This document shows, one piece after another, positions 21,208 through 30,275 of a DNA stretch of 64,000 bases. The notes beneath the pieces are model-generated. The model saw only the letters and a list, made by a program, of their open reading frames with translations, did not search any database and was not told where the DNA came from. The first letter of the stretch is position 1. The number at the start of each line of letters is the position of its first letter. The DNA comes from CAZZNY01 sp964655935 (lineage in GTDB: Bacteria; Patescibacteriota; Gracilibacteria; BD1-5; UBA2023): positions 744,001 to 808,000 of the forward strand of contig CAZZNY010000001.1 of the NCBI GenBank assembly GCA_964655935.1. The letters are read 5' to 3'. Position numbers and translations under genes: made by a program.

Positions 21208-21258
21208 GGGGAATGAGAGATTAGATTTTGAGAGACTGAGAGACTGAGAAAAATAAGG

Positions 21259-21287
21259 CGTCATTGCGAGGCACGAAGCAATCTAGA
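21259..21287 (-). repeat. REP-like element, copy 1
   Basis: Reverse strand ATTGCTTCGTGCCTCGCAAT plus GAC. The same unit recurs at 34518, 37438 and 46335, always between genes. Confidence 0.75.
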
Positions 21288-21330
21288 TCACTCCTGTTGT
21301 TACAAGTATAAACCCATTTTCAAAATCTCA

Positions 21331-21358
21331 AAAAGAAATCCGCCAAATGGCGGAAATC
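21331..21358 (-). terminator. Terminator of the nucleotidase gene
   Basis: TCCGCC-attt-GGCGGA stem followed on the reverse strand by TTTCTTTTT, directly downstream of the stop at 21361. Confidence 0.7.
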
Positions 21359-21360
21359 CT

Positions 21361-22203
21361 TTATAAAATACATTCTAGAATTTTTTCTGGAATCCCGAAA
21401 GAGTCATAATTATCCTCGATCACGATATCGTATTTTTCTCGAAAGTGCTCACGAGAGGCTTGTTTTTTCTCTCAGAGAAAGCCTATTTTTAAAGCGTTTT
21501 GACGCGAAATTTCGTTTACCATTTTTACGTCTCAAAGACCATCTCCAAGAAGAACAATATCCGTTCGACCACGTACCAGTTCTTGTGTTTTTTTCGGCAT
21601 ATCATGTTCGTCTTTATTTTCGGTATGAATGACGGTCTCTCGATCGATTCCCGAGCAGGTTCCTGTTTCATTAAAAACAAGACGATTTCCAATAATGTGC
21701 ACGTTTTCAAAAAGTGCTCAATACCTGACAAGAAATATCTCGATAGTATTCGCTACTCCGGCTGATAAAACAATGCAAGGTATCTGTTTTTCATAAGATG
21801 CCTTCATAAATCCGTCCATACCACTTCGAAAAGCAATCATACTAGAATCCTCCGTAATGGCAGTAAGTACAATTTTTTGAAGTTTGTACGTTTCAAATAA
21901 TTCCAGATGTTTGAGCCACCATTCTCGCATAAGTCCCGCTTTTACAGAAGCATCGAGCGTAGCATCGATCTCATGTGGATGATACTGCGCAAAATACATG
22001 TCTCGCTGCCGAATATATTCAGCTGGCATAAGTCCTGATTTCGAAAAAAGCGACCATGATGTATGTCAATTATCCGCAGTAATCGTACCATCAAAATCTG
22101 AAACGATCTGAAGGCGTTCAGAAGAAAAAGAGGCAATTTTTTGTTGTACAGAATCGATATCACGAACGAAAACTTGTGGATGCGAAAGAAAAGAAAGATT
22201 CAT
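21361..22203 (-). CDS. HAD-superfamily 5'-nucleotidase, UMPH-1 (cN-III) type
   Basis: A 280-residue phosphatase of the HAD superfamily. Motif I is VSDFDGTIT (about residue 38), motif II the VLSAGVANTIEIF segment, and motif IV LLGDGLGDVKM. The cap-like region GLMREWWLKHLELFETYKL and RSGMDGFMKASYEKQIPC closely resembles pyrimidine/cytosolic 5'-nucleotidase III, best known from eukaryotes. It likely dephosphorylates a nucleoside monophosphate. It is followed upstream by a Nudix-like gene with a 12-nt gap, which suggests a nucleotide-housekeeping pair. Confidence 0.82.
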
Positions 22204-22215
22204 GAAATACTTATT

Positions 22216-22881
22216 TTATGAGATAATTTCTTGTGCTTTTTTTGTTATAATATATGCATTCGGTGCGACGAATGGGATATCTAATAAATCATCGATAGAG
22301 TACCAATCTGCAGCAATAACATCTTCTGTTCATACATTTGCTCACAGTTGTCATTCATATGTTTTGACGACAAAGTGCATTAAGCAAACCAGACTCCAAT
22401 ATATCTTTCCAGTTTCGTCTTCTTTTTCCATAAGTGCCCAATCAACCAATGGAAGAGTATTATAGGTATCTGTCACTATTACTCCTGTTCGTTTGTTTGT
22501 ACGAATCAGCGCATTATCTTCGACTTTTTCCAGGTGAATTCTTACAACTCATAACTCATCTCTGAAAAATACTTCTTTATTGATATCTTCTCTTGGTCAT
22601 CCACCAGTAAATTGTTTTTGAGTTTTTCATTTTTTACTCGTAGTTACGAGGAAAACTTTGTCATTTTCGATAAATACGTGTCCCGAAGAATAATTCCTTG
22701 CGATCTTTTTTCCTTCAAATTCATCAGCATTCGCTACAGCGATAAGAGGAATTTCTTCTATCGTTCCATCTAGTCGTTTCACTGCTACTAAGTATTCCTC
22801 TTCTCGTTTTCGTACACTACAAAGTGCTAAGGCTTCACAGAGTTCATTCGGATTCACTTTTGGAAGATAGTTTTGTGACAT
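22216..22881 (-). CDS. Nudix-like protein with degenerate Nudix box
   Basis: A 221-residue protein. An N-terminal ~80-residue beta domain precedes KQFTGGGPREDINKEVFFRDELG, which has Nudix-box spacing but lacks the canonical REUxEExG acids. The C-terminal half (WSLVCLMHFVVKTYEGQLG; AADWYSIDDLLDIPFVAPNA) is typical of Nudix proteins. I infer a divergent, perhaps catalytically altered Nudix fold. Three TGA codons are read as glycine. It is co-directional with the nucleotidase 12 nt downstream. Confidence 0.6.
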
Positions 22882-22904
22882 AAAATTTAAAATTTTAGTA
22901 ATTA

Positions 22905-23399
22905 CTAAGAAATTGTATTCTTAAATCCACAGCTAGGACAATTAAATTCTTTAATTTGAGCTTTTTTATTAATACCAATAGTTTTTTGGCAAGATCCACA
23001 TTCCACCTTAATCATTTGTTTCATTTGTTCATTCAGGAGGTATTGTTTTTTTGCCATATATCAGGTTATAGGAAAACCAATGACAGGAATGATTGTTGAT
23101 AAAATAGAAATACCCACTTTCCCAGAAGATCTCATACTAAAATTGAAATTCACAAAAGCAAGTAAGATGAGACATAAAATAGAAAAAACATAATGTATAC
23201 TAGAGAGTCCTGACAATAGAATTAAGCCAAAAAATCATTTCATTCACACACCAGCAAGATCTGTAAGCAGGTAAAGACTATAGATGGGAATAAAAGCTCC
23301 AAAAGGAAAAGTTTTTCCTTCACCATATTTTGCTACGAGATATATTCACCAACTCACTAAAAAATATCAAATCAGAAAACCGATCACATATGGTGTCAT
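22905..23399 (-). CDS. Multi-pass membrane protein with C-terminal zinc ribbon
   Basis: A 164-residue protein with about four membrane helices (TPYVIGFLIGYFLVSWGIYL; KGFFGLILLSGLSSIHYVFS; ILCLILLAFVNF; GISILSTIIPVIGFPI). The cytoplasmic-looking tail is a zinc ribbon, VECGSCQKTIG...FNCPSCGFKN. An adjoining segment GEGKTFPFGAFIPIYSLY resembles the DUF5684-type membrane proteins. Function unknown. Several TGA codons are needed. The 23-nt gap to the Nudix-like gene suggests one unit. Confidence 0.7.
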
Positions 23400-23802
23400 A
23401 TATTTCCCTATTTATAAAAGTAAACCGCGAGGATTATATGAGAATTTTTTATGAAGTACAGATTATTTTTATGAAATCAAAATGCTTGACGAATAACGTG
23501 ATTGTATTCAAGTATTTAAAGTGATTGCCAATTTGTATAGACTTTGTCAAGTCATTTTTCACTAAAGAATTTGTTATTACAAGCCATCCGTATAATATCC
23601 ACAGTCCCAAAACAGGATATACAAGACATGGTACATCGCCAAAATCAATGAAACTGCGATGTTAACATCTTGTATTTAGACAAACTTCCCTCTCGCCAAA
23701 ACTAGCGAGAATTTGTGGTATATGTTCACTTTCTTTGGCATCGTGCCATTTTCCTTTTCATTTCACCTTTCCGCGCTGCGGACTACCCCATAGGGAGCAA
23801 TT
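23400..23802. other. 403-nt spacer upstream of the chemoreceptor-like gene
   Basis: No convincing gene on either strand. It holds a TCTCGC-N8-GCGAGA hairpin (about 23691-23710) and, before the ATG, a GC-rich run with a Shine-Dalgarno-like AGGGAG (about 23791). The composition changes here from AT-rich to GC-rich. Confidence 0.4.
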
Positions 23803-25125
23803 ATGTCATTCTTGAAGGTGATCTCAGATCATCTCCCCTTCCTGCCGAAGACTATCGTGAGACGTACAAATCTCATGATCCTCGGTGCAATCGCAGTAAT
23901 TTGTGCTCTTATCGCTGGCTACTGGATGACAAATTCTCGTCATCTTAAGGCTGAAAAAACAGCACAAGGAATTTTTCTGAAACTGAAAGGGAAAATTCCT
24001 CCGGGTGACACCGAGGAAATCCAAAAGGCTCTCGATCTCAGTGAAAAAGCTGACAGTTATGGGACGCGTGATACGCGAAACATGACTATCTGTGGATTCA
24101 TTGCCATCTTGGGACTCGTAGGATTTGGTTTCGATAACCGTCGGATTATCAAAGATGGGATTACTGGACTCAAGCGGATCGCACATCTTATGCATCTGCA
24201 AGATTTCGAGACACTCCTCTCTGATTTTCCGAAGGGAGAACTAGAATTCAGTGGATGTTTTGAAGAACTCAAGACGGCCGCGGAAGAGACGAATCGTTTT
24301 TGTGCTGAGGCTATCGAGTATAGCATAAAGACTGCTTCGGCAGCAGCTGAGCTCTCCACTGCCACGAACGAGTTCCAATCAACCGCTAGAGAAATTGCCA
24401 CTGCCACAGAAAAAAGACAGGAAAGTCTGGGTGATCTCGAGAAATTCGCAACAGAAACTCGCGAAACATCAGAACAGCTCGACATGGCCGCAAATCACTT
24501 GATTCGCGCTCAAAGAGAGGCCCTCGATAGTGCAAAGAAAAGTGAGGCACAGTCTGCTCATGTGAATGCTGCATTGGGTGATATCGAACAGACATCTAGT
24601 GCGATCGGAAAAACAACCATCGTCATTACCGCAATCGCCAGCCAAACAAATCTGTTATCTCTCAATGCTGCTATCGAAGCTGCCAAAGCCGGTCAACTCG
24701 GTAAAGGATTTGCTGTAGTAGCCGAGGAGGTTCGAAAGCTCGCGGAACGAAGCGGACTATCTTCCAAGGAGATTAAACAATCCCTAGAAGACGGAAATGA
24801 ATCGATTGTCCGCGGAAAACAAGCCGCAGCCGAACAAAGTCAAGTAGCTGTAGAACTTACAGCCCAAGTAGCCAGTATCGTCTCCACTGCTGAACAAGTT
24901 GCTGCTTCCGCAGAACAACAACGCGGCGTAAGCGAAAAAATTTCCAAAATTTTGCTTAGTGGAAGAGATGGGGTTGCAAGAACCGCAAGCGCCAGCGTCG
25001 AGCTTTCCGCTTGTGCGGAAGAAGTTGGTCGCACCGCAAGCGACCTCAGTAAGATCGCTGAAGAATTAAAGAGCCATACGGAACGGGTACGAATTTTTAC
25101 TCCGAACCGAGCCTATCGCAAATAA
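23803..25125 (+). CDS. Methyl-accepting chemotaxis protein-like signal transducer
   Basis: A 440-residue protein. Two membrane helices (about 22-42 and 93-112) flank a short ~45-residue periplasmic loop, so the sensor is minimal. A long helical coiled coil rich in Ala, Glu, Ser and Thr carries the MCP hairpin tip IASQTNLLSLNAAIEAAKAG and GFAVVAEEVRKLAERS. MCPs normally control CheA/CheW; no che genes are in the window. The gene has no TGA glycine codons and uses many C-ending codons unlike its neighbours. With its own Shine-Dalgarno and terminator it resembles the other standard-codon islands here and is probably horizontally acquired. Confidence 0.9.
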   Translation: MSFLKVISDHLPFLPKTIVRRTNLMILGAIAVICALIAGYWMTNSRHLKAEKTAQGIFLKLKGKIPPGDTEEIQKALDLSEKADSYGTRDTRNMTICGFIAILGLVGFGFDNRRIIKDGITGLKRIAHLMHLQDFETLLSDFPKGELEFSGCFEELKTAAEETNRFCAEAIEYSIKTASAAAELSTATNEFQSTAREIATATEKRQESLGDLEKFATETRETSEQLDMAANHLIRAQREALDSAKKSEAQSAHVNAALGDIEQTSSAIGKTTIVITAIASQTNLLSLNAAIEAAKAGQLGKGFAVVAEEVRKLAERSGLSSKEIKQSLEDGNESIVRGKQAAAEQSQVAVELTAQVASIVSTAEQVAASAEQQRGVSEKISKILLSGRDGVARTASASVELSACAEEVGRTASDLSKIAEELKSHTERVRIFTPNRAYRK

Positions 25126-25222
25126 ATACAAATCCCCCCTGATCTCTCTCACGCGCCAATATGCGGTGTGAAAAAGACGGAAACGCAAGACCGACCAAAT
25201 CAGTCCGTAATTGCAATACGAA

Positions 25223-25256
25223 GAAGGCCACCCTCACAGGTGGCCTTCAATCGTTT
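25223..25256 (+). terminator. Terminator of the MCP-like gene
   Basis: GAAGGCCACC-ctcaca-GGTGGCCTTC, GC-rich stem about 100 nt after the stop. Confidence 0.75.
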
Positions 25257-25260
25257 CTAT

Positions 25261-25830
25261 CTATAATTCATGTCTCATTCGATCTTTTTTCGTTTGGAGA
25301 TATTTTTTATTATGCTCATTATCTGGAATTACGATGGAAACTCTTTCGGTTACCATGATTCCATATGCTTCAAGTGATTCTATTTTGAGCGGATTATTAG
25401 TAATGAGACGAAGCGATTGTATTTTGAGTTCTTCGAGGATTTCTTTTACGATTTTGTACTGTCGATTATCAGCCGGAAGTCCGAGTTGTTCATTCGCATC
25501 GACTGTATCGAATCCTTCATCTTGGAGGCTGTATGCACGAATCTTATTCAGAAGACCGATATCTCGTCATTCCTGAGCCAGGTAGATAAGAATTCATCAT
25601 TCATCCGCTATCATCTGAAGCGCAGCATCCAGCTGCTCACCACAATCACACTTCAGAGAATGGAATGTGTCACCAGTAAGACACGAGGAATGAATTCGAC
25701 AGAGAATATTTTCTCACCCAGAAATATCACCGAAAACAAGAGCACAATGTTCTTTTACTCACTCTGAAAAACCATAAATGGTCGCTGATCAATATTGGGT
25801 TGGAAGATTTGCTTGAGGAATAAGATTCAT
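25261..25830 (-). CDS. ribA: GTP cyclohydrolase II
   Basis: GTP cyclohydrolase II opens GTP to the first riboflavin intermediate, using zinc. The 189-residue, stand-alone domain has the zinc ligands in SCLTGDTFHSLKCDCGEQL (Cys-x10-Cys-x-Cys) and the catalytic region AQEGRDIGLLNKIRAYSLQ, DTVDANEQLG and DNRQYKIVKEIL. Glycines such as the one in DISGGE are UGA-coded. There is no fused DHBP synthase domain. No other riboflavin genes are nearby, so its role in this small genome is uncertain. Confidence 0.95.
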
Positions 25831-25860
25831 TACAGATTGTTAATAACTAGAAGATTTTGT

Positions 25861-26892
25861 TTACTCAATAGGTAATCCTGTTTTTTCATCTTTAATAAGT
25901 CATTTTACATCCCCTGGAATAATTATAGCCGTTCCTGCTTTTGTGATCGATGTCTCAAACGTTACGGTGGTCCAATCACGAGAAATATTTTTTACTATAT
26001 TTTCCTTTGGTGTAGCTCCTTCTATTGTAATATGATATCCTTTTTTTATTTTAGTAATATCCTGATAATTAAGCTCTATTGTATTTCCTACAGGGATAGT
26101 CATTTCAATTTTTGTTTCTTCTCTCGGAGTATACCATCAAACAACTTTTGCTTTTGGATCATTATTATTTTCCAGTGTTGCAAGAACTTGATATTGATAT
26201 TCTCCATTAGGAAGTTTTGCAATTGCAATGATATATTCTCCGCCGGTCGGATCCTGAAAATTATCCTTTATAATTCCCATTATTTCATAATTCGGAGTTC
26301 CAACGACATAGTTTTGTCATGGAGTCAGTGGAATCCCTCCTATTTTTGCGTCCTGTAATTCCCGAGAACTCATTCGGTTAACTATTTTTAGAAGATCATC
26401 TCCATTAACACTCATCATTGTAATTTTTGAATTCAGTGCAATGATATCAGAAATTCTTTTAGAATCTCTTGCCGCATTGGCATATCACTGAAAGGAAGCA
26501 AATGTATATTCTGAACCTGGTGAATTAAATTCATCAAGCGTCTCTGTTGCACTTTGTTTCGATGCTTCTGCCTCTTCTTTTACATAAGAAAACATTTCTT
26601 TTTGTGATTTCGACAATTTTTTAGTATCGAGAACTCCTTGAACTTTTGTGGAAAGATTCTGACATTTTGCTATTCATTTTGAGAGTTGTTCTTTAATATT
26701 TTTCATCATAGCCTGAAATTCTTCTTCGGTTTTTGGATTAAACGGAGACATTTTTTCCATTTCTCAAAAACAATATTTTTCAACCAATACTGTAATCTTT
26801 CCTTTCATGCCACTGCTAAGAGCAAAAGCTTGTGTAGAAAATAACGAGATACTTACACAGAAAACAAGAAAAAGACTGATGATTTTTTTCAT
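25861..26892 (-). CDS. Secreted protein of unknown function, 343 aa
   Basis: A signal peptide MKKIISLFLVFCVSISLFSTQAFA leads to a helical, charged N-terminal half (about 40-150) with a Cys pair, then a beta-rich C-terminal half. The latter contains WYTPREETKIEMTIPVG, IKKGYHITIEGATPKENIVK and WTTVTFETSITKAGTAIII, reminiscent of barrel-sandwich or efflux-adaptor-like strands. I do not assign a family. Six or so TGA codons are glycine. It is co-directional with ribA, 30 nt apart. Confidence 0.7.
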
Positions 26893-26972
26893 ATGATGAA
26901 TTTAAAAAATAGTTGAAGCGAATTATAGTGTGTTCTTGACAAAAAGCAAAAAACAAAAGATATAAATTTTAT

Positions 26973-27004
26973 TTGACATATATCATAATTTGCTTATATA
27001 TAAT
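26973..27004 (+). promoter_or_regulatory. Promoter of the HTH protein gene
   Basis: TTGACA (26973-26978), then TATATA (26995-27000, 16-nt spacer) or overlapping TATAAT (26999-27004). The start codon at 27023 follows within ~20 nt. Confidence 0.6.
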
Positions 27005-27022
27005 TTATAATTAATCTTTTCG

Positions 27023-28174
27023 ATGGAGAAAAAACCTCAAATATTTTTTCAAAGACTCGACCAAGTTCAAGATAGCTTCCGGGAAGCTTTTTTGTGACAT
27101 GAAAAAGATATGGGAATTGAATTTTTTCCAAAAAATATATCCGAAAGAATTCAAAGTATGAGCCTTGCGGAACTCGAACAAAAATTTCAGACCCGGTTCC
27201 TCTATATAATGGAACGTCCAGAACTCCTCTCTACTCCAATCGACCGACAAGTAGCGATGAATGTCGCACAATGCCTGCGAATAATGAATAGTTTTTCTCC
27301 AGAATTACAAGACAAAATTAACAGTTCAAGCCACCTTTTCGATACATTTACCCGAATATTAGAAATACAGAAAAAACTCGGGATAGTGGAAATATGAGGA
27401 AAAAATTATTATTGGATCCCCGAGGAAGAGCTTCAAAATAGCATCCCCCGATCCGATATTCTCATAAAATCCATCGAAAAAGATTGAAACCATTTTATTT
27501 ATACTGATAAATCTACGGGGATACGTTTTTTCCACCCAAGCGTACTTGGGGAAAACTTTTGATGGCTCCCTTTTAATATTATTCGTTCAGAATTTCATGT
27601 CGGAAAAATAACTATCGAGAAATTAAAACAAGAACTTTGATGAGGTGATACCGTAAGCAAGAAAGTTATTATTAATAGAAGAGAAAGTGAGATTTTCTCA
27701 CCACTCTTTATCTGACATCTCAAAAAATATCTCGATTCCATGCCGATCGGACCAGAAGATTCAATAGGAATTGCTACTATATATATTAATCACCGATCTC
27801 TTCCTCCTAGAAAAATAGAGAAACTCTTGCCGGAATATCAAGCTCGTTTTCCTGACGAGATATGACTCGGTCGTTCACGCAACTGAAAAACGACTATTCG
27901 CATCAGTAAGCGCGTGGTAGCTATCATGATCAAAGAACAACACACTGATAAGCTTCCACCAGCTGGATGGAAAACTCCAGGAAATATAGCGAAACTCCTA
28001 GGATGTTCAAGAAATCAGGTAGAAATGAAACTAAAAAAACTCATCATTCAATACCCGGAGCATCGAAAAATGGCTCTCGGAAGAAATGGAGCGGAAACGC
28101 CGCACTATTCCCCGACCCTCATCTCAATACTGAGATCAATATTTCGACAAGCGAATGGTACATATGGAGAGTAA
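27023..28174 (+). CDS. Putative DNA-binding protein with C-terminal helix-turn-helix, 383 aa
   Basis: I do not recognise the family. The N-terminal ~120 residues are helical (DIFF-type start MEKKPQIFFQRLDQVQDSF). A central beta-rich part contains FIYTDKSTGIRFFHPSVLG and IGIATIYINHRSLPPRKIEKLLPEY. The C-terminus has a helix-turn-helix-like segment, WKTPGNIAKLLGCSRNQVEMKLKKLI, used by many regulators or mobile-element proteins. At least eight TGA codons are glycine. It has its own consensus-like promoter, a very short leader and no clear Shine-Dalgarno. Possible roles are a transcription regulator or a replication/plasmid-type protein. Confidence 0.55.
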
Positions 28175-28307
28175 TTCATAGCAAAAGCTATATACTCTTT
28201 GTATGGATCTTGGTTCTGAGCGATAAGACAGTAAGAGGAACTCAGAGAAAAAGAAACAAAATCGTATCGAAAATTTCCGTGTGAATATTGTTTTTGTGCA
28301 ATTTTAT

Positions 28308-28335
28308 TTGACTTTGATGCGAAAATTGCTATAAA
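28308..28335 (+). promoter_or_regulatory. Promoter of the 28.4-kb gene
   Basis: TTGACT, 16-nt spacer, TATAAA. The predicted start is near 28342, leaving a ~60-nt leader that holds a terminator-like hairpin. Confidence 0.7.
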
Positions 28336-28363
28336 TCGAACGGAGACTAATCTTTAGTACTTC

Positions 28364-28385
28364 CGGCGTACGACGCCGTTTTTTT
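28364..28385 (+). terminator. Terminator-like hairpin inside the leader (possible attenuator)
   Basis: CGGCGT-acg-ACGCCG followed directly by seven T residues, ending one nucleotide before the GAGGAG Shine-Dalgarno and 16 nt before the ATG at 28401. Confidence 0.6.
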
Positions 28386-28400
28386 GAGGAGACTCACATC

Positions 28401-28706
28401 ATGTCCACTGGCATCATTGCCATCCCGGAATTATCCCCCGACGAACTCATCTTCCTCGCGGACAATCCGGCGTACAAGATCTTCCTGCAAATCTGGGTCG
28501 TGATGTTCAATCACGCTGAAAAAGATCCAGACTTCGAGAGGCCTCTCCGTTATGCAGTAGATCCCGACGTCAAAGACGCTCACAGGATCGCTGTATTCAC
28601 CAGGTCTCACCTGAACAAGCTTGGATGGAATGTGGAGCTTGAAGAAAAGACTACCACCCTCATCATCTCGCGCTATCCACCGGCAAAAGAACAACCACCG
28701 GATTAG
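28401..28706 (+). CDS. Hypothetical protein, 101 aa, standard-codon island
   Basis: MSTGIIAIPELSPDELIFLADNP begins a soluble 101-residue protein with no recognised family. It has a strong Shine-Dalgarno (GAGGAG), its own promoter with an attenuator-like hairpin, and a GC-rich terminator. Codon use (GGC, ATC, CTC, GCC, AAG) and G+C differ sharply from neighbouring genes, and no TGA occurs. This matches the genes at 23.8, 47.8, 60.2 and 60.7 kb and suggests recent acquisition from a standard-code bacterium. Confidence 0.75.
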   Translation: MSTGIIAIPELSPDELIFLADNPAYKIFLQIWVVMFNHAEKDPDFERPLRYAVDPDVKDAHRIAVFTRSHLNKLGWNVELEEKTTTLIISRYPPAKEQPPD

Positions 28707-28725
28707 CCGAGAGACCAACCATTAT

Positions 28726-28757
28726 CGCCCGAGACTACTCGGGCGGTTTTGTTTTTT
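28726..28757 (+). terminator. Terminator of the 28.4-kb gene
   Basis: CGCCCGAG-acta-CTCGGGCG followed by GTTTTGTTTTTT. Confidence 0.9.
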
Positions 28758-28778
28758 CATTACTATTAGTCACAAAAA

Positions 28779-28808
28779 GACCCCAGGGTTTTCGAAAACC
28801 CTGGGGTC
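28779..28808. terminator. Perfect 30-nt palindrome
   Basis: GACCCCAGGGTTTTC / GAAAACCCTGGGGTC, a perfect inverted repeat, with AAAAA on its left side. It would act as an intrinsic terminator for reverse-strand transcription. No close reverse-strand gene needs it, since the lipoprotein gene upstream has its own. Confidence 0.6.
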
Positions 28809-28830
28809 AAAACGCAAAAACCGACACAGC

Positions 28831-28966
28831 GAGAGAAAATGGGAGAGCTTGAGAGGGGAAACTGTTTGAGCAGTATGCAAGTCGTGCAGATATAGAGCGT
28901 TAGCTATGTCTGCGAGTTTTTCTCCTCTCAAAACTTTTGGTACTTTTGGTTACAAAAGTATATAAC
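28831..28966 (+). repeat. Dispersed hairpin element, copy B
   Basis: Second copy of the ~140-nt element: CTTGAGAGGGGAAA arm, inner near-perfect palindrome GCAGATATAG...CTATGTCTGC, TTTCTCCTCTCAAAAC arm, and the CTTTTGGTTACAAAAGTATA tail. Some arm changes are matched on the other side, which points to RNA or cruciform structure. Confidence 0.85.
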
Positions 28967-29010
28967 AGGATAAATAACTGAAGATATGTAAGCGCACGAA
29001 ACTAAAATAT

Positions 29011-29050
29011 AAAATCCGCGACGGTTGCCAATAACTATCGCGGATACTTT
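29011..29050 (-). terminator. Terminator of the 29-kb lipoprotein gene
   Basis: ATCCGCGA...TCGCGGAT stem with an A/T-rich border, just past the stop at 29056. Confidence 0.7.
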
Positions 29051-29055
29051 TAATG

Positions 29056-29553
29056 CTACTTTTTCGACATCGTTGGCTTCCCTAGAACCTCCGCATCCAA
29101 TGTGGTAGTTGCAAGAAATTTTTTGTCGCTATCAAGAGCGGTTATTGATATCTCGACTTTTGTTATTTCCGTATATTTTGAGATATCTTCTTTCGCTGAT
29201 TTTGCGAGTGAAAGATAATCGTACATCAAAGTGCCTTCTTCATCTTTTATCTTATCGGCATAAGCTTTTTCTAGCTTCTTCGCATCGAAAGTCAGAAGTC
29301 GATCCCCATCATCGCCCGCTGTAACCATGCGATAATAGACAGCTTGTGGATATTTATCCCATTTCACATATCGATTATTCTCCACTCTCAAGCGAGTAAT
29401 TTGTGGAGTTTTTTGTCACTCATCTTTTGTCTTGGTAGTATCTACTTTCTCTTCCTTTACTACGTTTTGTGTCGGTGCGGTAGTCTGATCTGGAAGCTGC
29501 GAGCAGGACGCGAGGATACATCCGATCGAAGCAAGTGCGATGATTTTTTTCAT
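29056..29553 (-). CDS. Lipoprotein, 165 aa
   Basis: The signal MKKIIALASIGCILASC contains a lipobox (LASC), followed by a Thr/Gln/Lys-rich linker and a globular domain with TRLRVENNRYVKWDKYPQAV (about 70 onward). The domain resembles a fibronectin-III-like or carbohydrate-binding beta sandwich, as judged from VKW..YPQAVYYRM, but I cannot name it. One TGA in the linker is read as glycine. It is an independent unit with its own terminator. Confidence 0.75.
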
Positions 29554-29603
29554 TTTGTTCGAGTGTAAAGTGATAAAAATCAGGATAAAAATAGAACTAA
29601 TTA

Positions 29604-30236
29604 TTATACATCTTCTCCTTCTTCAATATCTTTAGCAAAGATATTGAATCATACGCAAGGAATGTGATTATTCGTAGCTAGAAATAAGCACACGGAACGT
29701 AGCTGTCACATTCAAAACAAAGTGTCTCGAGAATTAATTCTATGTATGCTTTTTCAGTTACCTCAGAGAAATTTGAGATCAAAATATCTCTTCACGGTAA
29801 CTCTTTGGGGGATGTATTCTACGCGCCTTACACCAATAATATTCTTCTTTTCAGCCGTTATGCTGTGAATATTTTTCAGCGGAAGCGTTTGAGAAAGAAT
29901 CGAATATCTCCTTTCAAACCACTTGCCAATAAATTCATCTTCTTTATAGCCGATAAATGTAATCTCATTTTCTCAAATACAAATCTTTGATTGAAACATT
30001 TTATATGCTTTTCTTCATTGTATGATTAAAAACATGGAAGATAATCAAGAAATGATTAACATAATAGCTCACAATGAAGCCAATATGATTGAACTTTCCC
30101 CAAAAGGAACCTCAAATATACCTTTAATTATTAATCAAGAGAATACAGCAAATACCAATACTACCCCTCCCAACGGCAATAATAAAACTAATTTTTTAGT
30201 ATAATCTAACAGTGAAGGTCTAATAATTTTTATCAT
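29604..30236 (-). CDS. Membrane protein with two helices and PH-like cytoplasmic domain
   Basis: This 210-residue gene is hidden from standard-code translation by TGA codons; a spurious forward ORF overlies its 5' part. Two hydrophobic helices (KKLVLLLPLGGVVLVFAVFSG; SSIILASLGAIMLIISGLSSMFLII) are followed by RKAYKMFQSKICIGENEITFIGYKEDEFIGKWFERRY, which looks like a small beta domain of bacterial-PH type. ATG 30236 is the first in-frame start. Function unknown. It lies just downstream of aspS on the same strand. Confidence 0.65.
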
Positions 30237-30275
30237 AGATGTCATTGAAAATAAGTTGCCCTCTGAGAATATATT

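Noticed and set aside
23824..25034. Reverse ORFs opposite the MCP-like gene
   Set aside because: Mirror frames of a strongly supported coiled-coil protein with GC-rich codons; Ser/Ala-rich antisense artefacts.
30022..30204. Forward 60-aa Asn/Thr-rich ORF
   Set aside because: It is antisense to the hydrophobic first exon-like half of the 29604-30236 membrane gene, which has coherent helices once TGA is read as glycine.
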